This document shows, in pieces, positions 18,487 to 28,690 of a stretch of DNA of 64,000 nt. Position numbers and translations under genes: made by a program. The notes under the pieces were generated by a model. The model ran no database searches, had not been told where the DNA came from, and was given only the letters and a program-made list of their open reading frames with translations. The DNA is from CAXKXX01 sp964059975. GTDB taxonomy: Bacteria; Pseudomonadota; Gammaproteobacteria; Enterobacterales; Enterobacteriaceae. Each line of letters begins with the position of its first letter. Position 1 is the first letter of the stretch. The stretch covers positions 1-64,000 of the forward strand of contig CAXKXX010000007.1 in assembly GCA_964059975.1 (NCBI GenBank). Direction: 5' to 3'.

Positions 18487-18714
18487 ATGTCACGTTACTT
18501 CCGCCGTCGTAAATTTTGTCGCTTTACTGCCGAAGGCACCGAAGAGATTGACTATAAAGATATAGCTACGCTAAAAAACTATATAACTGAAAGCGGTAAA
18601 ATTGTACCAAGTCGCATTACTGGTACTCGCGCAAAATATCAGCGCCAGTTAGCGCGCGCAATAAAGCGTGCACGCTACCTATCTTTACTACCTTATACCG
18701 ATCGTCAGCAATAG
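18487..18714 (+). CDS. rpsR: 30S ribosomal protein S18
   Basis: 75 aa, the usual length. [13 protein letters not shown] at the N-terminus and [24 protein letters not shown] at the C-terminus are standard. It partners with S6 on the 30S platform. It starts 4 bases after priB. Confidence 0.98.
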
Positions 18715-18755
18715 GTCACACTACTGATCATTGACCCATTTTAGAGGATAAGTTA

Positions 18756-19208
18756 ATGCGAGTCATTTTACTTGATCAAGTATCAAATCTTGGGAGACTA
18801 GGCGATAAAGTTAACGTTAAGCCCGGCTACGCCCGCAATTTCTTGTTACCAAAGGGCAAAGCCGCTCCGGCTACCAAGAAGAATATAGATCTGTTCGAGG
18901 CGCGTCGTTCTGAGTTAGAAACTAAACTAGCCGATAATCTAGCTGCTGCGGCTATCAAGGCATCTAAGATTAATGCACTTTTAACAGTAACTATCGCATC
19001 TAAGGCAGGATCAGAAGGGAGGCTCTTCGGCTCTATCGGCACCCGCGACATTGCTAAAGCAGTCACCTCCGCTGGCATCGAAATAGAAAAAGACGTAGTA
19101 CGGCTTCCGAACGGCTCCTTGCGCACCATCGGAGAACATACGGTACACTTTCAAGTACACAGAGAAGTCTCTGCACAACTGAATGTGGTGGTCACGAAAT
19201 CACCATAG
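18756..19208 (+). CDS. rplI: 50S ribosomal protein L9
   Basis: 150 aa. The N-terminal globular domain MRVILLDQVSNLGRLGDKVNVKPGYARNFL with the L9 signature is followed by the long connecting helix and the C-terminal rRNA-binding domain (SKAGSEGRLFGSIGT). GAGG ribosome site upstream. Last gene of the operon. A weak hairpin CACTAC/GTAGTG (19238-19260) follows but has no T-run. Confidence 0.98.
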   Translation: MRVILLDQVSNLGRLGDKVNVKPGYARNFLLPKGKAAPATKKNIDLFEARRSELETKLADNLAAAAIKASKINALLTVTIASKAGSEGRLFGSIGTRDIAKAVTSAGIEIEKDVVRLPNGSLRTIGEHTVHFQVHREVSAQLNVVVTKSP

Positions 19209-20065
19209 CAGTTCGTGTGCGACTTAAATAAAATACTCACTACATACTAAGTAAGTAGTGCACTCTCAAGATACGGACACTCCCATGCGCCCCTCGAGGC
19301 TTCAAGTCAAGATTTAAGATGTAGTAGTACGCGCACTCGCATCGGTCAAACCCTAAAGATCCACCTTCTCATGAGCAGCAATAAGATGCGGATCTGCATA
19401 CCACTTAGACCCCAACGGAGCCGTTCTAAGCTTCATATAAACGCCGAATACGGCAGTCATTTTGCTCTAAATCTGCATCTCTTAAAGTTGGGGCGCCCGA
19501 TCAGGGGCTAAAATAAAAACCGGATTTTCCGCTTATCACATGATATTAGGAGCACAGACTAGTATTCGGCTTAGAAGTTACCCATTTTTATTATAGTCGG
19601 TTGTCTAATTAATCTGGAGCCATAATTTTTTGACTTCTTATAAAGATAGCAAGATAAAAATCCTATAGCATTTTAGGGTATCATGCAGGAATGGACTTCG
19701 TTTTTAAATATAAATTCTATGCCCCACACGCACGTTCCATCCGACCCATAGCAAGAAAGTCGTCCTCTCTGAATAAGAGCGACAATAGAACGACGTCAAG
19801 GGAGTAATCAAACATACTCTATATAAGTAAAAATGGCTCGGTTGGCTTCCTACATAAGAGATTATCTAAATGGCCCTTATAAGAAAAGACTTAATAGAGT
19901 TACTAAATTTGTTAATGCAAAACCCACGATGCATACACTTTATAGCAGGTAATGCAATTAAGGTACATAATTTCCCGATATAGAACTGGCATCTAGCCTA
20001 ATCGTCTAAAAGAGATCATTATAAAAATAATTCTTCACTAAACCATATATCTGAGGATATATAAT
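19209..20065. other. rplI-cysQ gene-free region
   Basis: 857 bases. A GC-richer patch (about 19270-19530) contains a probable fklB fossil on the minus strand, listed separately. Nothing else readable; the final 200 bases must hold the cysQ promoter. Confidence 0.5.
19340..19470 (-). pseudogene. fklB: Possible fklB (FKBP peptidyl-prolyl isomerase) fossil
   Basis: Minus-strand frame from about 19460 downward reads AVFGVYMKLRTAPLGSKW then DPHLIAAHEK, against E. coli FklB VIPGWIEALTLMPVGSKW and IPQELAYGER. The invariant PxGSKW block and spacing are kept. Stops follow and the rest of the FKBP domain is not readable. fklB lies between rplI and cysQ in E. coli but in the plus direction, which lowers my confidence. 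Confidence 0.45.
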
Positions 20066-20806
20066 ATGCTAGAAAGTGTTTGCCAACTGTCCCGTTTTGC
20101 GGGCGAGGCGATTATGGAAATATATAATTCTAATCAGGCACTTAATTTTAAACAAAAAAAAGATCTATCTCCAATTACTTCCGCTGATTTAGCAGCGCAC
20201 AATATCATTAAATGTGGTCTAACAACATTACATCCAAACTTGCCTATACTTTCAGAAGAAGAGCCGAATTCTTGGAAGAAATCTGAGATCTGGGATCGCT
20301 ACTGGCTAGTTGATCCACTAGACGGCACCAAGGAGTTTTTAAGCCATAACGGAGAATTTACTGTTAATATCGCCTTAATCGAAGATGGAGAAGCCGTCAT
20401 GGGGGTGGTGTATGCACCTGCGATCGATGTGCTGTATCTAGCAATAGGCAACGCGGCTTGGAAAGAAGAAAATGGGGAACGTCAACCGATTGCTGTTAGT
20501 AATGCCCACCCACCAATAGTGGCGGTAAGCCGATCGCATCCTGATGATAAATTAAAAGACTATCTAAATCGGCTCGGTGCACACGAGACTATCTCCCTCG
20601 GTTCATCGTTAAAGTTCTGCTTAGTAGCGGAAGGGAAAGCGCAGATTTATCCACGATTTGGGCCAACTAATATATGGGATACCGCTGCGGGGCATGCGGT
20701 TGCCGTAGCTGCTGGGGCAAAAGTCCGAAGCTGGCTGGATCAGCCTTTGCGTTATCTTCCGTATAAATCCCTCATAAACCCTGGATTTCAGGTATCACTT
20801 TTATGA
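20066..20806 (+). CDS. cysQ: 3'(2'),5'-bisphosphate nucleotidase CysQ
   Basis: Removes 3'-phosphoadenosine 5'-phosphate (PAP), the by-product of sulfate assimilation and acyl-carrier-protein loading. Inositol-monophosphatase family: metal-binding SEEEP and WLVDPLDGTKEF, plus the C-terminal FGPTNIWDTAAGHAV. 246 aa, identical in length to E. coli. A GAGG ribosome site precedes the ATG. Retention may reflect a live sulfur pathway or just PAP detoxification. Confidence 0.97.
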   Translation: MLESVCQLSRFAGEAIMEIYNSNQALNFKQKKDLSPITSADLAAHNIIKCGLTTLHPNLPILSEEEPNSWKKSEIWDRYWLVDPLDGTKEFLSHNGEFTVNIALIEDGEAVMGVVYAPAIDVLYLAIGNAAWKEENGERQPIAVSNAHPPIVAVSRSHPDDKLKDYLNRLGAHETISLGSSLKFCLVAEGKAQIYPRFGPTNIWDTAAGHAVAVAAGAKVRSWLDQPLRYLPYKSLINPGFQVSLL

Positions 20807-22603
20807 GTTAATCTTAAAAATTTTACACAAAATTCACTCTTTTTAGTATCCTTTCATCTACAATTCCACATCTATCTAATGATGATAGGCGGCTCAGATC
20901 CGCGCTCTTTTTATAAAAAACTCCAACGCCTCATTATATTAATAAGCAAGCATATTTTTAATAAAAAAAAGTAAGTTTTAAAATTTTTTTTAAAAAAGCA
21001 CTGTGGCGGTGTAGACATATTAGTGTAGAGGAAATAGGAATCTACTATACTACTCAATTCTATTTGAGTCTGATGTAATCAGTCAGACAACAAGCGCATA
21101 TTAATTTAGGATTAAAGTAAATATCATCACCGATTTTTAAAATTTTCTCGAGTCTTTGTAAACTTTAATTTATCTGAAATGATGCATTCTGGACATACCT
21201 AAACGCCATAAATTAAAACTAAACGTACTAAATTTTAATTCCCTAATAGATGATTAAGAAGATCTTTCTAATTGAAATAACTGATAGCGTTACTGATAGA
21301 TAGGATTGCTTCATGCTAAAGTATTTAGAGAATGCATGAAACTATCGTCGCATTTATGCGACGATAGTTTAAGAAAGAGAAAATATCGTGTTAGTTATAT
21401 CATTGAAGAAACTAAACGAGACGGCGTAATATTATAATTGAGAAATGCACCAGGTTAATAATTTGAATGATGACTGTTTCTGATATAATCATACCAATGA
21501 ATTTTAAGATTAAACCTACACACACAATAGACTAGCTTTCCCGCCAGCATTAAATAGAGGAGCGATAAATCTCGATTAACTTGATGATTACGAAGGAAGA
21601 ATGTTGCCGAATATCATTTTAAAATAAGAAGAAAATACTGAGTATCCGATAATGCCCGAAAACATAGGATAGGGGGCGTTCGGATCAGATTACAATACAG
21701 AGAAACAGTTTTCTTATATTTCTTGCAGATTAAGTACTTTTAGAAGCATTAATATTAAAACCTTTATACATCCATTAAAGTTTTTTTTCAAAAGACATCT
21801 CTAGAGAGATTTCAGATAGTGAGAAAATATACTTAGAGCGATTAGTAAAAAGATTAAAAAATACTACTGAGCATGATGTGTATCTATGGATACCTACGAA
21901 GATTTAGGGAGGCGTCTGGTATAAAATTAGTCTTAATAGATTAAGAAGCACACTCTAGATAGAAAAATGCACGCCACACGCAGTATAATAATTTCCTGAA
22001 AAGATTCGTTAACAGTTAAAATTTATAAATAGCTCGTAGCTGCTTTTTAATAAAAACTTGTAATCAATTCTCTAAATATAAGAGAAATACTAATTCTAAA
22101 ACGCCCCCAATAACACTATAAATTTTTTACGGATGCCATTTGTTATGTATATTCAGAATAGTTGAATAGAAATAATAGAAAAGTGGCGACGACGATGCGA
22201 TATTCCTCCACTGCTATACTTATCACCTACTATAAATTCCGGATTATTGATGAATAAAGACATCACCTCTGGAAATAAACCATGCGCTTATGTGGAAACG
22301 ATTATTGCTTTCACGCTAATTATCCTATCAATTTTTAATTAAAAAAATTAGCATCATGACTCACTGATGAGATCACAGTAACATTGATTTCAAGGGTCTA
22401 CTTAACTGCATCTATGTTCAGAATAAATGATTAGTGAGGCTTGTATATGTACTTAATCCATCATGCTCTGTACTAAAATCAAGTATGCATTTGATAGAAA
22501 AAAAAATTAAACTGATCTGAAAGTAGAAATGGAAAAACTGAAATAAGCCAATGTTTTGACAGTGTCAAATAAATACTAATAGAAAGGTAAAACACATAAG
22601 AGT
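20807..22603. other. cysQ-tamA decayed region
   Basis: 1.8 kb, AT-rich. E. coli has ytfI, ytfJ, ytfK, ytfL and msrA here. I searched both strands for MsrA and YtfL motifs (for example GCFWG) and found none. A perfect hairpin at 21339-21370 is listed separately. Confidence 0.55.
21339..21370. repeat. Perfect 15-bp hairpin with 2-base loop
   Basis: Arms 21339-21353 and 21356-21370 are exact reverse complements separated by only two bases (TT). No T-run follows, but A-rich sequence does. It lies in gene-free DNA. Confidence 0.9.
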
Positions 22604-24343
22604 ATGAGCGCCACAATACCTATGCGCGTGCTTATTTTTTTTCTTTTTATAGCATCTCCGTCTTATGCGTCGAATGTACGACTCAAGATAGTAGGACTCA
22701 ATCATGAGCTCGAAAAAAACGTGCGGGCCCGGATTTCTTCTATCATGCAGCAAGAAGATTATAGTGATAACCACTTCCAATCTCATGTACGTGAAGCCGT
22801 ATGCCAGGGCTTAAGACCACTAGGCTATTACGAACCAACTATCAATTTTAAATTCGAAAATCCTCCGAGTCTATCACGAGAAACAATACACATTAATATA
22901 AACCCCGGAAACCCGATCCGTATTTACGGGGACAATATTATTTTAAAAGGTGACGCTATCACGGATAAGGATTATCTGATCCTTATCAAGCAAGGTCGTC
23001 CAACTATTGGAGAGATTCTCAATCACGGCAAGTACGAAAAATTTAAAAAATCTTTAACTAGCTTAGCGTTACGTAAAGGTTACTTTGATGCGGATATAGT
23101 AAAAAGCCAAATTAGCGTAATAGACACACTGCATAAGGCTTTTTGGGAGATCGATTTCAACAGCGGATCACGCTACCGTTTTGGTGAGGTAAGATTTTCA
23201 GGTTCACAAATCCGAGAAGAGTATCTTAAAAATTTAATACCTTTTTATCGGGGGGATTATTATACCGTTGAGAACTTAGAGGAGTTAAATCATCATTTAT
23301 CTGCCACTAACTGGTTTAATGCAGTAATAGTGTCTCCTGACTTTAAAAATTCAAATGAAAATAAAGTGCTATCGTTAGATGCATGGGTTACACCACGCAC
23401 TCGAAATACTATCGATACTGGGATCGGTTATTCGACTGACGTTGGCCCACGAGTTAAAGGTATCTGGAAAAGACCTTGGCTTAATGATCGAGGACATAGT
23501 CTCAAAACCAGTATAATCGTCTCAGCTCCGGAGCAACAACTCAGCTTAATCTATAAGACTCCCATGCTGAAGAACGCACTTGAACAATACTATCTTTTTC
23601 AAGGCGAATTTAAGCGCGTCAATCTCAACGATATCAAGTCTGTCACCTCTAAGGTGGCAGTATCAAGAAACTGGGATCTTTCTTTGGGGTGGCAACGCGT
23701 AGTCAACTTAACTTGGCGTCTAGATCGCTTCATTGAAGAAAATACCACAAATACCAGTGTACTTCTATATCCCTCCGTGAGTATTAACCGCACTCGATCT
23801 CGTGGTGGTTTGATGCCAAATTGGGGCGATAGTCAGCGCTATTCTATTGATGTGTCGAATATAATCTGGAATTCCAACGTGAATTTTGCGCTAATACAGG
23901 CGCAGAACGTTTGGATTCGCACTCTATCAGATAAACACCGTCTTGTAGTACGAGGTCAAGCAGGATGGATCGAGACTAATAACTTAGAAAAAGTTCCTCC
24001 AGACTTACGCTTTTTCGCAGGTGGAGATCGAAGCATTCGTGGCTATAAGTACAAGAGTATTGCCCCATGCGATAGAGAGGGTAAATTAATCGGATCTTCC
24101 AAGATTCTCACGGGTTCGTTTGAATACCAGTATAATCTGATCGGAAAGTGGTGGGGAGCAATATTTATTGATTCTGGAGAAGCATCGGATAATATCAAAA
24201 AGAGTAATATTAAAACCGGTTCGGGGTTAGGTTTACGCTGGCACTCACCGGTAGGACCCATTAAGTTAGATATAGCCGTGCCCCTAGGAGATAAAGAGGC
24301 CCACGGATTACAGTTTTATATTGGCTTAGGGCCTGAACTATGA
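22604..24343 (+). CDS. tamA: Outer-membrane translocation and assembly module TamA
   Basis: Omp85-family barrel that with TamB moves lipids or proteins to the outer membrane. A signal peptide (about 1-23, ending SYAS) is followed by three POTRA domains (about 24-265) and a 16-strand barrel with the family motifs VGYSTDVGPR-like (GIGYSTDVGPR), FFAGGDRSIRGYKYKSI and the closing LQFYIGLGPEL. 579 aa against 577. The start could instead be the ATG at 22622; both give a plausible signal peptide and neither has a strong ribosome site. Overlaps tamB by 4 bases. Confidence 0.97.
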   Translation: MSATIPMRVLIFFLFIASPSYASNVRLKIVGLNHELEKNVRARISSIMQQEDYSDNHFQSHVREAVCQGLRPLGYYEPTINFKFENPPSLSRETIHININPGNPIRIYGDNIILKGDAITDKDYLILIKQGRPTIGEILNHGKYEKFKKSLTSLALRKGYFDADIVKSQISVIDTLHKAFWEIDFNSGSRYRFGEVRFSGSQIREEYLKNLIPFYRGDYYTVENLEELNHHLSATNWFNAVIVSPDFKNSNENKVLSLDAWVTPRTRNTIDTGIGYSTDVGPRVKGIWKRPWLNDRGHSLKTSIIVSAPEQQLSLIYKTPMLKNALEQYYLFQGEFKRVNLNDIKSVTSKVAVSRNWDLSLGWQRVVNLTWRLDRFIEENTTNTSVLLYPSVSINRTRSRGGLMPNWGDSQRYSIDVSNIIWNSNVNFALIQAQNVWIRTLSDKHRLVVRGQAGWIETNNLEKVPPDLRFFAGGDRSIRGYKYKSIAPCDREGKLIGSSKILTGSFEYQYNLIGKWWGAIFIDSGEASDNIKKSNIKTGSGLGLRWHSPVGPIKLDIAVPLGDKEAHGLQFYIGLGPEL

Positions 24344-27300
24344 GACGCATTCAAAAGATTTGCCTCCGATCACTAAGTATTCTTTTTTTTCTTATAGCTA
24401 GCCTCGCTTTTTTTCTTATTAATACTAATGGGCTACACATAATGATTAATAGCGTAGTCCGATGTATACCAGGTTTAGATATCTCTCATATCAGTGGAGA
24501 CCTGAATAATTTAACGCTAAAAAGTTTCAGGTATCACATTCCAGGCATGTCATTGAGTGCTGAAGAGCTGCATATTTCTCTTGACTTGTCTTGTTTTAAA
24601 CATAGTTCGCTATGCGTTAATGCCTTAACCGCTCGGGATGTGAATGTAATCTTTAACACTAAAGAAATTACCTTATCTATACCTGCCAAGCAAATTGGTA
24701 CACCCTCTACTCATGTTAGTACGCTATATCCGATTATTTTACGCATGTTAGCACTAGATAACCTCACAATAGTTGTTGATGACACTACAATTTCTCTGGA
24801 GGAATTACAGACTGGCGTAAAATGGAAAGATTCTGTATTGACCCTTATCTCAACAAAAATCAATTCACTGCTAATCCAGTTTCCAAAAAAACCCAAAGCC
24901 TCATGGTCACAAGCAATAGAAGTAGCGGTTAAAGAGAAGACAAAAACTCATGATCAAGAAAATAAGGTAGCAAGGTTGGCACTTCAGTATGGAGAGCCTC
25001 CGTTACTACAAGAACTGAAATCTTTATTCAATAAACCACTACTACTCAATTTTCCCGAATTTTATATGCCTATAGATATTATCTTTCAACAAATCAATGC
25101 GGAAAACCTTCGACTGATTAATGATACTGATACATCGATCACACATCTATTCCTACAAGGAAAGATAAAGGATCAGTATATTCAGGTAGATAGATTCGAG
25201 GCTGAAGCCGAGGGGGGCACAATTTCTGCTCAAGGAGCAGCAACATTGATCGGAGATTATGTGGTAAATATGCTGGCTAAAATTACATTGAATATTTTAC
25301 CATTACGGGGTGAGACAATCACTATAATACTCAGTGGAAAATTGAATAAAATACTTAATATCGCGATAAATCTATCTGGATCTGTAGTTGCAACAATTAA
25401 TGCGGAGACTCGTTTATCTGAGTCAGGCCTACCGCTAGTCATGACCTTAAAGAGTAAAGAGTTAAAATGGCCTATAAGCGGTGCATCACAATATCAATTC
25501 AAGGATTTCCTCCTTCAATTTAATGGAAAGATAACTGAATATAAGCTTTCCGCCCGCGCTAATATTAGCAGTCATAATCTACCAAAAGTGGCTTTGATTT
25601 TAGATGGAACGGGTAGTATCGAACAGTTTAAATTACAGAACCTACGATTAGCTACTTTAGAGGGAAATATTAATCTTACCGCATTAATAGATTGGAGAAA
25701 TGCTGTGAGTTGGGAGGCATGCTTGACACTGAATAGCGTCAATACCGCCACGTTTTGGCCAAAATGGCCAGAAAGTCTAGGGGGTAAGATGACTATCTTT
25801 GGTAGTGTATATGGAGAATTCTGGCAAATACGAGTTCCAAAATTACGTCTAGATGGTAATTTAAAACGCAGTAAATTTACTGTCCTTGGTACGCTTAGTG
25901 GGGATAACTCTGGAAGATGGAACATTCCTGATATTAGTGTGATGCTGGGAGAGAATCGACTTAATATTAGGGGTCAGTTAAATAATAAAGCCTGGATCGC
26001 AGACGCCAGTGTTGACGCTTCGTGTCTTTCTGAAATTCTACCAGAGCTCGGCGGAATTCTCAAAGGAAATCTTACATTACGCGGTAATCTACAAGCTCCA
26101 AAATTACTGGTTAATCTAACAGCCTCAGACTTGAAATGGAGAACGTTACGTACGAGTCGACTGAAGATCTATGGTGATATACACTCTGCTACTCAGATAC
26201 AGGGCCGATTAGCGATCCGTATTAAAAAACTACAACAGGGTACTTCGACCATTAGGCTATTGACCCTATACGCCAAAGGAAGCGAAAAGAAACATCATAT
26301 ACAGTTAGAGATCGAAGATCAGTCAGTTTCGGGTCAAATTGCATTGCATGGAATCCTTGATCGCCAAAAACAGCGCTGGCGTGGTTATCTAAATAATACG
26401 CGTTTCGCCACCCCATTTGGGGAGTGGAGACTCATACGAGCCATCCCACTGAATTATTTAAACACTAATAAACAGATTAGTATTGGCCCACACTGCTGGA
26501 AAAATTTAAACTCTCAACTATGTGTGTTAAAAACTATTAAATCTGACCAAATCAGTGCAATTAAGGTGGTACTAAAACGCTTCGATCTAGCAATATTTAA
26601 GCCATTTATTAATTCAGAAACTGAAGTTACTGGCGCGCTAATCGGTAAAGCTAATTTTATCTGGAAATACGGAGAGACTTTACCATCAGGAAGCATTTCA
26701 TTAGTGGGCGATGGTGTCACAATACTACACCAGGCCCAGGGTCGCCTACTTCCAATTTCTTTCAATACTTTTCAGATCAACTTTGCTCTGAACAATAGCT
26801 ATGCTCAGGCGGATTGGATTATTTCACTCAATAATAATAGTCAGCTAGACGGTCATATTCAAATAGGAGATCCGAAAAGAGATCGCAATATAATCGGTAG
26901 GATCAATATTACCAACCTGCCCTTGGAAATGATTCCCTCAAGTTTAATACAGGGGTTAAAAGCATCAGGTATACTAAATGGTAGCTTTCAACTGACTGGA
27001 AGTATAAAAAATCTGCGCTTTATGAGTCGCCTCATACTCGAAAAGGTAAATCTGAAGGGACGTCCGATCCTAATTGACACGACTGATGGTCCTTTATCGA
27101 TGAGCTTTAACAATATGACCTCAGTACTAGAAGGGCTAATTAGTACTAGAGGTGAGACTCTAAACTTAAAGAAAATTGATTGGAAGACCCGTATTACTCT
27201 GAAAAGTGATCAGCTTCGAATAATGATATCACCAATCCTCCGCATTGAGTGTTCTCCAGATCTCATACTTGAAGCCACACCGAAGATGTTTGCTCTAAAT

Positions 27301-28137
27301 GGTTCGGTAGTTATCCCCTGGGCGCGAATTGCTTTACAGGAAATACCAGAAAGTACAGTAATAATTTCTTCTGATGAAGTGATGCTAAATAGTCAATTAA
27401 AACCAATTCAGCCAAAACCCACGTCGATTCCAATTAATAGTAATCTAATGATTCACATTAGAGATGACGTACGATTAGAAGCTTTTGGTTTTAAATCTGG
27501 CCTTAAAGGCGATCTTGAGTTGCTATACGATAAGAGGGGTCTAGGTCTTAATGGAAATCTGAATATTACCTCAGGTCGGTTTCATGCTTATGGACAGGAT
27601 CTTATTGTTCGTAAAGGCCAACTGATGTTTTCTGGTCCTCCAGATCAGTCAATCCTTAACTTTGAAGCAATCCGTAACCCTGATTCAACTAAAGATGGCG
27701 TTACTGCCGGGGTGCGTGTGACCGGATCTATAGATACACCTAAGATAGAGGTATTTTCGGATACAGCTAAGTCGCAACAGGAAGTATTGTCTTATCTATT
27801 ACGCGGGCAAGGGTTGCTTAGCTCTGATGCTAATGAAAACGTTATGAGGTCAATGCTGATTAGCATAGGATTAGCTCATATCAATCAAGTTATAGGTAAA
27901 ATTGGTAAAGCATTTGGTGTGAATGATTTAACTCTTGATACTCAAGGAGACGGCGATGGCTCTCAGGTCCTCGTAAGCGCGCACGTTTTCCCTGGATTTC
28001 AAGTAAAGTACGGCATAGGTATGTTCGATTCACTGACTACGCTAACGTTACGCTACCAACTAATGCCTAAATTATATCTTGAGGCAGTGTCTGGTATTGA
28101 TCACGCACTAAATTTGCTCTATCAATTTGAATTTTGA
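24340..28137 (+). CDS. tamB: Translocation and assembly module TamB
   Basis: Large AsmA-like periplasmic bridge protein anchored in the inner membrane (one helix, about residues 11-30), consisting mainly of repeated beta-groove segments. The C-terminal DUF490/TamB domain (about 930-1265) contains GVRVTGSIDTPKIEVFSD, QEVLSYLLRGQGL and the barrel-docking end LNLLYQFEF. 1265 aa against 1259 in E. coli; no frameshift in 3.8 kb, so it is under selection. The ATGA overlap with tamA implies coupled translation. ytfP, next in E. coli, is gone. Confidence 0.97.
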   Translation: MRRIQKICLRSLSILFFLIASLAFFLINTNGLHIMINSVVRCIPGLDISHISGDLNNLTLKSFRYHIPGMSLSAEELHISLDLSCFKHSSLCVNALTARDVNVIFNTKEITLSIPAKQIGTPSTHVSTLYPIILRMLALDNLTIVVDDTTISLEELQTGVKWKDSVLTLISTKINSLLIQFPKKPKASWSQAIEVAVKEKTKTHDQENKVARLALQYGEPPLLQELKSLFNKPLLLNFPEFYMPIDIIFQQINAENLRLINDTDTSITHLFLQGKIKDQYIQVDRFEAEAEGGTISAQGAATLIGDYVVNMLAKITLNILPLRGETITIILSGKLNKILNIAINLSGSVVATINAETRLSESGLPLVMTLKSKELKWPISGASQYQFKDFLLQFNGKITEYKLSARANISSHNLPKVALILDGTGSIEQFKLQNLRLATLEGNINLTALIDWRNAVSWEACLTLNSVNTATFWPKWPESLGGKMTIFGSVYGEFWQIRVPKLRLDGNLKRSKFTVLGTLSGDNSGRWNIPDISVMLGENRLNIRGQLNNKAWIADASVDASCLSEILPELGGILKGNLTLRGNLQAPKLLVNLTASDLKWRTLRTSRLKIYGDIHSATQIQGRLAIRIKKLQQGTSTIRLLTLYAKGSEKKHHIQLEIEDQSVSGQIALHGILDRQKQRWRGYLNNTRFATPFGEWRLIRAIPLNYLNTNKQISIGPHCWKNLNSQLCVLKTIKSDQISAIKVVLKRFDLAIFKPFINSETEVTGALIGKANFIWKYGETLPSGSISLVGDGVTILHQAQGRLLPISFNTFQINFALNNSYAQADWIISLNNNSQLDGHIQIGDPKRDRNIIGRINITNLPLEMIPSSLIQGLKASGILNGSFQLTGSIKNLRFMSRLILEKVNLKGRPILIDTTDGPLSMSFNNMTSVLEGLISTRGETLNLKKIDWKTRITLKSDQLRIMISPILRIECSPDLILEATPKMFALNGSVVIPWARIALQEIPESTVIISSDEVMLNSQLKPIQPKPTSIPINSNLMIHIRDDVRLEAFGFKSGLKGDLELLYDKRGLGLNGNLNITSGRFHAYGQDLIVRKGQLMFSGPPDQSILNFEAIRNPDSTKDGVTAGVRVTGSIDTPKIEVFSDTAKSQQEVLSYLLRGQGLLSSDANENVMRSMLISIGLAHINQVIGKIGKAFGVNDLTLDTQGDGDGSQVLVSAHVFPGFQVKYGIGMFDSLTTLTLRYQLMPKLYLEAVSGIDHALNLLYQFEF

Positions 28138-28656
28138 ATGTATAAATAGCTTTGATGATATTTATTAAAAATAGGTGTGCTGTAGTTACTAACTAAGTAA
28201 TATAGAGGTAGAGCTCATAGGCTATTATTCCCATAATATATGCGTTGAAGGGTAGGTTACCATCTGATAACTCACTAAATTAGTATACTAATACATCTCG
28301 TAGAACTAATCTCACGCACGTATTATTTTTTATTAACCTTAACCACTTGATGCTTGCATTAAAATTCTGAGTAGTAAGCTTCCGAGATACATTTAATATT
28401 GATGCTTATATTTTATAGATAAAATTCTAAGAATAAGTTTGTGAAGTTAATTTAGAGATTTAAGATGCGTAATGCGTGAATTCTCGATATAGTCGAATAT
28501 TGAATTAAAATCACATAGAATAGCCTGAATCGTCTAGGTCGACGTCTTTCTCCATACCACAAAGGTTATAAGTATAAAGTTATCGGTATCTCGTCCTATA
28601 AAGATGCTATGCATTCACCATCAGACAATCAGCTGGAATCGAATGCCACTACATTA

Positions 28657-28690
28657 TTTAGGTATTGTTTAGATTTAGGTATTGTTTAGA
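28657..28690. repeat. Exact tandem duplication, 17 bp x 2
   Basis: The unit tttaggtattgtttaga occurs twice head to tail (28657-28673, 28674-28690) without a mismatch. Confidence 0.92.
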
